Positions 1 through 5,736 of a DNA stretch of 5,876 nucleotides are shown piece by piece. Numbering within the stretch: position 1 is the stretch's first letter; the number at the start of each line of letters is the position of its first letter. The translations under genes were made by a program, and so were the position numbers. The notes beneath the pieces are model-generated. The model was not told the origin of the DNA and ran no database searches. It saw only the letters and a program-made list of their open reading frames with translations. The DNA comes from Actinomycetes bacterium. GTDB taxonomy: Bacteria > Actinomycetota > Acidimicrobiia > Acidimicrobiales > RAAP-2. The stretch is from positions 1 to 5,876 of the forward strand of contig JAJYMD010000400.1 in assembly GCA_021787255.1 (NCBI GenBank). Reading direction: 5' to 3'.

Positions 1-111
1 GAGCTGGCGGCGTCCGAGCTGCCGGCGTCCGAGCTGGCGGCGTCCGAGCTGGCGGCGTCCGAGCTGGCGGCGTCCGAGCTGGCGGCGTCCGAGCTGGCGG
101 CGTCCGAGCTG
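1..111. repeat. 15-bp tandem repeat (minisatellite), 7 full copies plus a partial copy
   Basis: The unit GAGCTGGCGGCGTCC is repeated head to tail from base 1 to 105, followed by a 6-base partial copy. Only the second copy differs, by one base (GCCGG for GGCGG), so expansion looks recent. The length is a multiple of three and no frame on the plus strand contains a stop. Plus frame 1 reads ELAAS repeats and continues open into the secreted-protein gene at 229. On the minus strand one frame reads GRRQL repeats behind an ATG at 129. The array starts at the window edge, so its true copy number and any upstream gene are unknown. There are no spacers between units, so it is not a CRISPR array. Confidence 0.97.
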
Positions 112-218
112 TGGTACCTTGCGGCCCATCGCGCCTCGCCGACGCTTGCCTTTTGCGCCGTCGGTCACGGACCGAGCGGCTGGGCGCGGTCGCACAGGCG
201 TGGGGCGACCTGGCAGAT

Positions 219-223
219 GGAGG
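219..223 (+). promoter_or_regulatory. Shine-Dalgarno site of the secreted-protein gene
   Basis: GGAGG (within GGAGGGG) lies 5 nt before the ATG at 229. It favours that ATG over the in-frame ATG at 217, which has no purine-rich site at a suitable distance. It also supports independent initiation here rather than read-through from the in-frame repeat. Confidence 0.7.
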
Positions 224-228
224 GGCGA

Positions 229-999
229 ATGGTTCGACACGTGCTGCGCTCGGCGTGCTTGGTCGGTGCCGTGCTGGCGGTGCTCCTCCTGGCACCTGAG
301 GCGGGAGCGGAGGCACCTGGCGTGGTGCTGACGATCCCAGCCAACCGCGTGACGGCGGACCACGCGTTCGTCGTCCGCTACAGGGCGCTCGACGTGCCGG
401 CGGGATCGGTGCTGTACCTCCAGAAGCAGGAGGGCACCGCTCGCGTGTGGAAGAGCATCAAGGCGTGGAAGAGCACCTCCGGGAGCGCACTGGCGCCCGG
501 TGTGCCGCTCGGCATGTGGACGTACCGCATCATCGCGGTGCATGCCGGTCGGGTCCTCGCAGCCTCCGAACCGCGCGTCCTGTACGCGTACGGCAACGTC
601 CCGCTCGGCGTCATCTGCCGAGGCCACGGAGTTTGCACAACACCACACACCGAGGTGGTCGCGACACACGTCTTCACGTGGGTCACCGGGATCGATACAA
701 CGTTTGCGACCGAATATCCCAAGTTCTACGCGATCTTGAACGCGAACAGCACGACGTGCCGCTCGGCGGTTCTCGAGTTCGCGAGCCAGAGACCGACAAC
801 ACCAGGCACTGGCAAGACCTACATCGAGCTCCTCCAGGCCTCGAGCGACCCGCAGGAGGCCTCGACCGGACCCAACAGCGTCGGCGTCCTGCGGGCGACC
901 CTCGACGGCGGGCCCTGGTACGTCGAGGTCTCGGACACCCAGGGGAAAGGGGTCGTGGTGAACGGGACGTGGAGCTGTTACACGCCGACAGGCTACTGA
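229..999 (+). CDS. Secreted protein of unknown function, Ig-like N-terminal half and Cys-containing C-terminal half
   Basis: This is a 256-residue protein with a classical signal peptide. Positive residues (MVRHVLR) precede a hydrophobic core rich in Leu, Val and Ala, and a likely signal peptidase I site follows AGAEA near residue 29. Residues about 31-122 resemble a single bacterial Ig-like or fibronectin-like beta domain, with alternating hydrophobic strands, YLQKQ, a TYRI strand and a closing VLYAYG. Residues about 123-256 form a second domain with four cysteines (130, 136, 177, 250), enough for two disulfides, and end in SCYTPTGY. No catalytic motif, LPXTG anchor or lipobox is visible, so release or loose surface attachment is likely. 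The ATG at 217 is an alternative start. The frame is open back to base 1, but the SD and signal peptide argue for 229. It converges with the permease gene. The function was not recognised. Confidence 0.8.
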   Translation: MVRHVLRSACLVGAVLAVLLLAPEAGAEAPGVVLTIPANRVTADHAFVVRYRALDVPAGSVLYLQKQEGTARVWKSIKAWKSTSGSALAPGVPLGMWTYRIIAVHAGRVLAASEPRVLYAYGNVPLGVICRGHGVCTTPHTEVVATHVFTWVTGIDTTFATEYPKFYAILNANSTTCRSAVLEFASQRPTTPGTGKTYIELLQASSDPQEASTGPNSVGVLRATLDGGPWYVEVSDTQGKGVVVNGTWSCYTPTGY

Positions 1000-1040
1000 G
1001 CGCCGGCGACCGGCTATCGAGCTACTGAGCCGCCGGCGAC
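992..1040. repeat. Direct duplication spanning the stop codon of the secreted-protein gene
   Basis: GCTACTGAGCGCCGGCGAC at 992-1010 recurs at 1021-1040 with one extra C (GCTACTGAGCCGCCGGCGAC), a period of 29-30 bp. The first copy carries the gene's last Tyr codon and TGA stop. The second lies in the intergenic gap, and its end forms the left arm of the hairpin at 1025-1057. It looks like a local tandem duplication of the gene end. Confidence 0.8.
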
Positions 1041-1057
1041 GGTCTCCGGCGGCTCAG
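1025..1057. terminator. Hairpin at the convergent gene junction, probable bidirectional terminator
   Basis: CTGAGCCGCCGG (1025-1036) and CCGGCGGCTCAG (1046-1057) are perfect 12-bp inverted arms around a 9-nt loop. The stem is very GC-rich and sits between the ends of two converging genes, where it could stop transcripts from both sides. The right arm includes the stop codon of the DppC-like gene. Neither strand has a T-tract after the stem, so it is not a canonical intrinsic terminator. It may act as a U-less terminator or a 3' end stabiliser. Confidence 0.55.
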
Positions 1058-1977
1058 GCGTGGGTGAGCCGGGTCTCGAAGGTGTCCCGGACGGCCTCAG
1101 CGACCATATTGAACGCCAGTACCGTGATCACGATCACGAGGCCGGCCGGATAGATCTGCCACCAGTACCCGGCGTAGATGTAATTCAGACCGTTGCTCAG
1201 CATCGCGCCCCAGTTCGCCGCGGGCGGCGCCGGCCCGAGGCCCAGGAAGCTCAAGGAGGCGAGGAGCAGGATGGCTGTCGCCACCGCGAACGTGGTCTGT
1301 ACGGCGATCGTCCCGAGCGCGTTCGGGATCACATGGCGCGCCACGACCCGGGGGCCCCTCGCGCCGACCATCTTCGCGGCTTGGACGTACTCCCTCGTCC
1401 TCAGCGACAGCGAGTCTCCCCGGACGAGACGGGCGGTGATCAGCCAGGAGATGAGGCCGAGCACGATGATGAGCTCGACGACCGACGGCGTGAAGATCGT
1501 GCCCAAGAGCAGCAGGAGAAGCAGCGGTGGGATCGCGAACGCCGAGTCCACCAAGCGCATCATCAGGGCGTCGACCCAGCCGCCGAGGTACCCCGAGATC
1601 GCTCCCCACAGGGTCCCGATCACGCTCGCCAGCGCCGCCGCGGCGAAGCCGACCTCGAGGGAGGACTGCCCGCCGTCCATGAGCCGCCCCAGGATGTCGT
1701 AGCCGACGTCGTCGGTGCCGAGGGGGTGGCTCAGGCTCGGCGCCAAGTTCACGGCTGTCAGGTTCGTGTGCACCTGGTCGGTGTGGTAGACGAGCGGGCC
1801 CACGAAGCTGAACAACGCGAGGAAGACGATCACGAGCAGGCCGGCGACGCCCGACTTGTGGATCGAGCACCAGGTCCGCAGCGTCCGAAGACGCCCGGTC
1901 GAGCCAGCCGGTGCCTGCGCAACCGGGAACGGCTGCTCGTCGAGCACACCGACCGCGGCGCCCGCATGCTGGGTCAT
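1054..1977 (-). CDS. DppC/OppC-like ABC transporter permease
   Basis: This is a 307-residue inner-membrane permease of the dipeptide/oligopeptide/nickel importer family, the DppC-type half of a DppB-DppC channel. A cytoplasmic N-terminus is followed by hydrophobic segments near residues 43-63, 107-130, 148-176, 222-246 and 272-295. Family hallmarks are HPLGTDD at 84-90, the cytoplasmic coupling (EAA-type) loop REYVQAAKMVGARG with HVIPN at about 195-219, and FLGLGP...WGAML at 244-259. The ATG at 1977 was chosen because GGAGG lies 6 nt upstream (1988-1984). An in-frame start at 2082 would add an Arg-rich tail and overlap the upstream permease. It lies 52 bp downstream of the DppB-like gene, so the two are very likely co-transcribed. 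No ATPase gene follows; transcription meets a hairpin. Substrate class is by family only. Confidence 0.93.
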   Translation of the reverse strand: MTQHAGAAVGVLDEQPFPVAQAPAGSTGRLRTLRTWCSIHKSGVAGLLVIVFLALFSFVGPLVYHTDQVHTNLTAVNLAPSLSHPLGTDDVGYDILGRLMDGGQSSLEVGFAAAALASVIGTLWGAISGYLGGWVDALMMRLVDSAFAIPPLLLLLLLGTIFTPSVVELIIVLGLISWLITARLVRGDSLSLRTREYVQAAKMVGARGPRVVARHVIPNALGTIAVQTTFAVATAILLLASLSFLGLGPAPPAANWGAMLSNGLNYIYAGYWWQIYPAGLVIVITVLAFNMVAEAVRDTFETRLTHA

Positions 1978-1983
1978 CGGTCT

Positions 1984-1988
1984 CCTCC
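1984..1988 (-). promoter_or_regulatory. Shine-Dalgarno site deciding the DppC-like start
   Basis: On the minus strand GGAGG lies 6 nt before the ATG at 1977. It is the only strong SD in the 52-bp gap between the two permease genes and sets the start inside the longer open frame that begins at 2082. Confidence 0.75.
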
Positions 1989-2029
1989 GTCGTCGGGCTC
2001 GGAAGGACGTCGCCGGTCCTGGGCGACCC

Positions 2030-2980
2030 TCATCTGGTGTAGCGCACCCTCGGGTCCGCGACCGCGTAGAGCAGGTCGGCAAGCAGCGAGCCGACCACCG
2101 TGGCGATCCCGATCACGATCGTCCCCCCGAGCAGCGTGGGATAGTCGTGCTGCTCGGCAGCGTTCCACATGAGCAAGCCCATCCCCGGGTAGTTGAAGAC
2201 CGTCTCGACGACGATGGATCCTGACAGCACGAGCGGCAGGGTGAACCCGAACAGCGTGATCAGCGGCAGGACCGAGTTGCGCAGCACGTGCACGAGGACG
2301 ATGCGCGCCCGCCGGGCGCCCTTGGCTCTCGCGGTCCGCACGTAGTCCTCCGCCAGGTTCTCGATCGCCGCCGACCGCATGAACCGTATGACCGCCGGCG
2401 AGAGGACGATCGCGAGGGTCGCCACCGGAAGCACGAGCGCCAGCGGGTGCTGGAGGACCTGGCCGACCGTGGCGGCCGACGGGGTGACGGCAGGGAACAC
2501 GTGGGCGTCCACCGCCAGGACCCAGATCAGCAGCATCCCGGTCCAGAACACCGGCATCGAATAGCCGATGAACGAGAGCGACGTGAGGAGGTGGTCGTCC
2601 GCCCGGTTCCGGTGGACCGCCTGCCACAGCCCCACGGGGATGCCGATGACGAACGCCATCCCGAAACCGAGGCCGTCGAGCAGCAGGGTCTTCGGCAGAT
2701 CGTCCGCGATCAAGGTGGCAACCGGCAGGTCCTGCTTGTAGGAGAAGCCGAGGTTGCCGGACAGGAGGTGCTTCCAGTACACGAGGAACTGGACGTAGAC
2801 GGGCTTGTCGAAGCCGTTCACGGCGTTGAAGTGCCTGACGGCTGCAGGCGTCGCCTGGATGCCGAGGATCGCCCTGGCCGGGCTGCCCGGCAGCAGGTGC
2901 GTGATCAAGAAGACGATCAGCGACACCCCGATCACTACGACGCACGCCTGGCCGAGCCGCCTGATCAAGTACGCGGTCAT
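2030..2980 (-). CDS. DppB/OppB-like ABC transporter permease
   Basis: This is a 316-residue inner-membrane permease, the DppB-type partner of the DppC-like protein, and a usual length for the family. The N-terminus MTAYLIRRLGQ with a first membrane helix at about 11-30 and LLPGSP at 29-34 is the standard DppB opening. Further helices lie near 100-120, 134-157, 178-198, 236-256 and 283-306. The coupling loop EDYVRTARAKGARRARIVLVH is at 211-231. ETVFNYPGMGLL (259-270) and DLLYAVADPRVRY (302-314) are conserved C-terminal motifs. AAGGA lies 6 nt before the ATG. This is the first intact gene after the promoter at 3260-3288. In dpp/opp operons a substrate-binding protein gene usually sits here or nearby and two ATPase genes follow dppC; neither is present. 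Peptide-like substrate is inferred from family only. Confidence 0.94.
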   Translation of the reverse strand: MTAYLIRRLGQACVVVIGVSLIVFLITHLLPGSPARAILGIQATPAAVRHFNAVNGFDKPVYVQFLVYWKHLLSGNLGFSYKQDLPVATLIADDLPKTLLLDGLGFGMAFVIGIPVGLWQAVHRNRADDHLLTSLSFIGYSMPVFWTGMLLIWVLAVDAHVFPAVTPSAATVGQVLQHPLALVLPVATLAIVLSPAVIRFMRSAAIENLAEDYVRTARAKGARRARIVLVHVLRNSVLPLITLFGFTLPLVLSGSIVVETVFNYPGMGLLMWNAAEQHDYPTLLGGTIVIGIATVVGSLLADLLYAVADPRVRYTR

Positions 2981-3012
2981 GGACGATCCTTCTCAGCAGG
3001 TCATACGCGGGA

Positions 3013-3241
3013 CTACTTCACCACGAAGTCTCGGGGCAGCATGTCGCCGGTCACCATCCGAGGACTGGGACGAGAGGTTCCGCACGATCCCGGCCCCGCT
3101 CGCGTCGCTCTCGTGATCCGCGATCGTATCCTGCGTGGCCCCTGGCGCTGGCACCGGCTGTCCACCGGTCCGCAAGCCGACGCGCCGGATTGCGGCGAGC
3201 CCCCCGAGGCACGCAGTGCTCGTCGCCACTGCCGCTAGCAC
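3013..3241 (-). pseudogene. Coding-like stretch with a frame switch upstream of the DppB-like gene, possible gene remnant
   Basis: From a GTG at 3241 a frame runs with a hydrophobic signal-like start (VLAAVATSTACLGGLAA). By my count 51 of its first 61 codons end in G or C, like real genes here. From about 3058 this frame loses that bias (9 of 20 codons) and reaches a stop at 2993. The neighbouring frame, shifted by one base, then takes it over: 13 of 14 codons from 3057 end in G or C. It reads MVTGDMLPRDFVVK to a TAG at 3013, 32 bp before the DppB-like start. One frameshift near 3058 would join the two parts. The place suits a substrate-binding protein gene, and the tail could be its C-terminus, but no such domain is recognisable and the piece is far too short. 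It could also be a small unrelated gene or chance. The GTG has no well-spaced SD. Confidence 0.3.
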
Positions 3242-3249
3242 CTCGTAAG

Positions 3250-3264
3250 ATGATCGTTGATCAT
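3250..3264. promoter_or_regulatory. 15-nt palindrome over the -10 box, candidate repressor operator
   Basis: ATGATCGTTGATCAT has perfect 6-bp arms around a 3-nt centre. It covers five bases of the predicted -10 box and the region expected to hold the transcription start, the usual place for a repressor operator. No regulator gene lies in the window and I cannot assign a regulator family. Confidence 0.45.
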
Positions 3265-3288
3265 AAGCACCCGAAGGCTCGATGACAA
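3260..3288 (-). promoter_or_regulatory. Sigma-70-type promoter for the permease operon
   Basis: On the minus strand TTGTCA (3288-3283, five of six matches to TTGACA) and TATGAT (3265-3260, five of six matches to TATAAT) are separated by exactly 17 nt. The promoter faces the permease genes and sits just past the end of the M20D gene. Transcription would start near 3253, giving a leader of about 270 nt before the DppB-like ATG. The promoter would let the permeases be expressed separately from the two enzyme genes upstream. Confidence 0.5.
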
Positions 3289-3297
3289 GTCGATGAC
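3279..3297. promoter_or_regulatory. 8-bp direct repeat at 11-bp period over the -35 box, candidate activator site
   Basis: TCGATGAC occurs at 3279-3286 and 3290-3297 with three bases between. On the minus strand it reads GTCATCGA twice. An 11-bp direct-repeat period is the known geometry of OmpR/PhoB-family response-regulator boxes, and the copy nearer the gene covers four bases of the -35 box. The regulator is unknown. Confidence 0.4.
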
Positions 3298-3307
3298 GGC
3301 GAGGTGC

Positions 3308-4519
3308 TCAACCGGGCCCTTCGCTGCTGAGCGCCACGGCCGCGTGGAGCGCGATCCCGGCAGCCATCGCCGACTCGTCGACCAGCATGCGGTTCGAATG
3401 GTTGGGCGCAGGATCTGCCTCCCCGGATGGTGCGACTCCCAGGAACGCGAGCGCTCCAGGCACCTTCTGGAGGACGTAGGAGAAGTCCTCTGCGCCCATC
3501 TCAGGGGTCGGCATCTCCTGGACGCGCTCGGGGCCGAAGAGCCCACGTGCGATCGCGAGGACCACCTCTGCGAAGGCGCCGTCGTTGACCGTGGCCGGGT
3601 AGCCTCCGTCGTGGACGAGCAGCTCGGCTCGGCACCGGTGAGCGGAAGCGACGCTCCCTGCCACCTCGGCCATCGCCGAGAGCACCAGCTCCCTGGTCTT
3701 CGCAGACACCGTCCGGATGGTTCCTCCCAGCTCGACGTGGTCTGGGATCACGTTGTGCGCAGTGCCGGCGTGGATCTTCGTCACGGTGACCACGGCCGGG
3801 TCGAACGCGTGCACGCGCCGCGTGACCATCGCCTGCAGCGCGCCGACGATCTCGCACGCCGCAGGGACCGGATCGATCGCGTCGTGGGGCATCGACCCAT
3901 GCCCGCCGCGACCGGCGACCGTGATCGTGAAGGAGTCCGCGGACGCCGCAATCGTCCCACCTCTGCTCATGACCGTCCCCGAGCGGACGTTGGACACGAC
4001 GTGAAGGGCGAACGCGCGGTCGACAGGTGCAGCCTTGTCGAGCAAGCCTTCTTCGAGCATCAGCCTGGCGCCCCCGTGGCCCTCCTCGCCGGGCTGGAAC
4101 ATGAAGACGACCCGTCCCTGCAGCTGCTCACGCCTCTCACAGAGCAGCCGCGCGGCTCCGACGAGCATCGCCATGTGGGCGTCGTGCCCACAGGCGTGCA
4201 TCCGTCCGGCCGCCGACGCGAAGGCCAGGTCCGTGTCCTCGGGCATCTCGAGCGCATCCATGTCGGTGCGAAGCAGCGTCGTCGGTCCCCGGCGGCCGCC
4301 TTCGAGCACGGCGACGATCGACGAGAGGCTGCGCCCGGTCTGCACCGACAGATCCAGACCACTCAGCGCATCGAGCAGCCGTTGCTGGGTGATCGGGAGG
4401 TGGTTGCCGACCTCGGGCTGCGCGTGCAGCTCTCGGCGCAGGCGGATCACGTCCCCGAGCAAGCGGTTCGCGTCGTCGAGGACCGTCCGATCGACACCCC
4501 CTCGCTTCGTGCTCAGCAC
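3308..4519 (-). CDS. M20D family amidohydrolase / N-acyl amino acid deacylase
   Basis: This cytosolic metal-dependent hydrolase should remove an acyl group from an N-acyl amino acid or similar amide; the substrate is unknown. Numbering follows a GTG start (403 residues, usual for M20D). HACGHDAH at 108-115 supplies Cys110 and His112. QPGEEG at 142-147 supplies Glu145 and Glu146 (catalytic and metal). ALHVV gives His173, and NHSNR gives His374, so the full M20D ligand set is present. GRGGHGSMPH (about 203-212) and NVIPD (about 256-260) belong to the inserted dimerisation domain; AEDF is at 343-346. The GTG at 4519 is preferred because AAGGGG lies 5 nt upstream (4530-4525). It overlaps the end of the PLP-enzyme gene by 7 nt, implying translational coupling. 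An ATG at 4546 would add nine residues but has only a weak SD. There is no signal peptide. Confidence 0.92.
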   Translation of the reverse strand: MLSTKRGGVDRTVLDDANRLLGDVIRLRRELHAQPEVGNHLPITQQRLLDALSGLDLSVQTGRSLSSIVAVLEGGRRGPTTLLRTDMDALEMPEDTDLAFASAAGRMHACGHDAHMAMLVGAARLLCERREQLQGRVVFMFQPGEEGHGGARLMLEEGLLDKAAPVDRAFALHVVSNVRSGTVMSRGGTIAASADSFTITVAGRGGHGSMPHDAIDPVPAACEIVGALQAMVTRRVHAFDPAVVTVTKIHAGTAHNVIPDHVELGGTIRTVSAKTRELVLSAMAEVAGSVASAHRCRAELLVHDGGYPATVNDGAFAEVVLAIARGLFGPERVQEMPTPEMGAEDFSYVLQKVPGALAFLGVAPSGEADPAPNHSNRMLVDESAMAAGIALHAAVALSSEGPG

Positions 4520-5736
4520 GTGAACCCCTTGACGACGTCCAGGCATCTCTCGATGTCGTCGCGAGAGTTGTAGAAGTACGGTGACACCCGGATGCCTGCG
4601 GTCGATCCGCTCTTTCGATACGCGATCATCACCTCTTCGTCGAGCAGCACGTCATACAGCCGAAGATCACGTTGCTCGTCGCCGGTCGTGAACGTGACGA
4701 TGCCGGCACGTTCCGGCAGCTGACGGGGCGTCACGATCTTCATACCGGCATCGACGAGACCGTCCATGAGCGCGCCGGTCAGCTCGTAGGTTCGCGCCTC
4801 GATCCGAGCGGGCCCCACGGCTTCCAGACCTCGCAGTGATGCCGCAAGCGTCAGCGCGCTGAGGTAGGGCCCGGTCCCACCGCCCTCGAACTTGCTCGCG
4901 GACGAGGTGAACACGGCGGGGACCTCGGTCGAGGCGGCGGCGTTCGCGACGAACTCGCTCCATCCCCCGGGCGGCAGCCGCAGCGCCATGTAGCCGTACG
5001 TGTAGGGACGCAGCTCCTCGAGCAGTGGTGCGCGCACGCACAGGAACCCGAGCCCGAACGGGTTGCACAACCACTTGCTCCCACCGACCACGACGCAGTC
5101 GAGGTCGGTGCGCTCGACGTCCAGCATGCGCGGGCCGAGGTACTGGGTGGCGTCGACGATCGACACCACCCCGTGGGAACGGCAGATACGCCCGAGCTCG
5201 ACGAGGTCGAGAGTGGCTCCGCTCACTTCCTGGGTGGCACTGACGCACACGACCCTCGTCTCGCTCGTCAGCGACGCCTCGAGCGCCTCGAGGGAGATCG
5301 CGCCCGCGCACCCGGGGACGACCTCGAGCCGGATCGCCGACCCGGCGAGCGATCGCCACGGAACGACGGTCGCCAGGAACTCGACGTCACTCGTCACGAC
5401 CCTGGATCCTGGTGCCAAACGGAGCGCCTCAGCGATCACGCGGATCCCCTGCTGGGTGCTCTCGACCAGAGCGATCTCTTCTTCGGAAGCGTTGATGAGC
5501 GCCGCGGCTCGACGCCGCGCCTCGCCCAGATGCTCCAGGATCGAGATGGTCTGGTCGGTCGCGGACCGGCTGTCCTGGCGGCGGAGCGCCCGGTAGTAGT
5601 CCTGCATCGCAGTCAGCGATTCGTTGGGTGGCATGCCCTTCGTTGCGGTGTCGAGGTAGGTCCTCCCCGTGTCGCCCAGGTACTCCTCCTTGCACTCGGC
5701 CCACCCCTTTGCGAGCGCGGGGGGTTCCTCCTTCAT
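4513..5736 (-). CDS. Class V aminotransferase-fold PLP enzyme (cysteine desulfurase-like)
   Basis: This 407-residue cytosolic PLP enzyme has the class V layout. YLDTATKGMPP is at 27-37, the cofactor phosphate-binding turn ESTQQGI at 92-98, SATQEVSG at 166-173, and DATQYLG at 195-201 with Asp195 for the pyridine nitrogen. The Schiff-base Lys221 lies in GGSKWL, followed by NPFGLGFL. IRVSPYFYN at 382-390 has Arg383 for the substrate carboxylate. Aligned by eye to SufS, the ring-stacking His of EHHAN...PW is replaced (EFLAT...PW, Leu121), the His before the lysine is Ser220, and the loop with the persulfide Cys has none. It is therefore unlikely to be an ordinary cysteine desulfurase; an epimerase, C-S lyase or related reaction is possible. 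The ATG at 5736 is the first start after an in-frame stop at 5763-5761. It lies inside a repeat and lacks a good SD. The gene overlaps the M20D gene. Confidence 0.88.
   Translation of the reverse strand: MKEEPPALAKGWAECKEEYLGDTGRTYLDTATKGMPPNESLTAMQDYYRALRRQDSRSATDQTISILEHLGEARRRAAALINASEEEIALVESTQQGIRVIAEALRLAPGSRVVTSDVEFLATVVPWRSLAGSAIRLEVVPGCAGAISLEALEASLTSETRVVCVSATQEVSGATLDLVELGRICRSHGVVSIVDATQYLGPRMLDVERTDLDCVVVGGSKWLCNPFGLGFLCVRAPLLEELRPYTYGYMALRLPPGGWSEFVANAAASTEVPAVFTSSASKFEGGGTGPYLSALTLAASLRGLEAVGPARIEARTYELTGALMDGLVDAGMKIVTPRQLPERAGIVTFTTGDEQRDLRLYDVLLDEEVMIAYRKSGSTAGIRVSPYFYNSRDDIERCLDVVKGFTC

Larger units (their letters stand above)
3237..3308. repeat. 9-bp inverted repeat enclosing the permease promoter region
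   Basis: AGCACCTCG (3237-3245) and CGAGGTGCT (3300-3308) are perfect inverted copies 54 nt apart. They bracket the promoter, the palindrome and the direct repeats, and the right arm touches the stop codon of the M20D gene. They could form a long-range stem in read-through RNA, mark the ends of a small inserted element, or be chance. Confidence 0.6.

Noticed and set aside
1..111. Pentapeptide-repeat protein fragment (ELAAS repeats)
   Set aside because: The period of five fits, but the usual Asn/Asp-Leu core is absent and units are near-identical at DNA level, which points to a minisatellite.
1002..1014. Small hairpin GCCGG-CGA-CCGGC just after the secreted-protein stop
   Set aside because: The 5-bp stem is short, has no T-tract, and is overshadowed by the 12-bp hairpin 11 bases downstream.
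1978..2082. Earlier start for the DppC-like gene at 2082
   Set aside because: It would overlap the DppB-like gene by 53 bp and add a polar Arg-rich tail, while the ATG at 1977 has GGAGG 6 nt upstream.
1060..3238. Plus-strand open frames of 370 and 316 codons opposite the permeases
   Set aside because: Both are charged, low-complexity shadows of clear membrane-protein genes on the other strand, and neither has a convincing SD.
2981..3253. Riboswitch in the long leader of the permease operon
   Set aside because: I saw no conserved aptamer core and no terminator or SD-sequestering stem. The leader looks like decayed coding sequence instead.
3257..4573. Long plus-strand open frame of 438 codons opposite the M20D gene
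   Set aside because: It is antisense to a gene with full catalytic motifs; its product is rich in Arg, Asp and His with no recognisable domain, typical of a shadow frame in GC-rich DNA.
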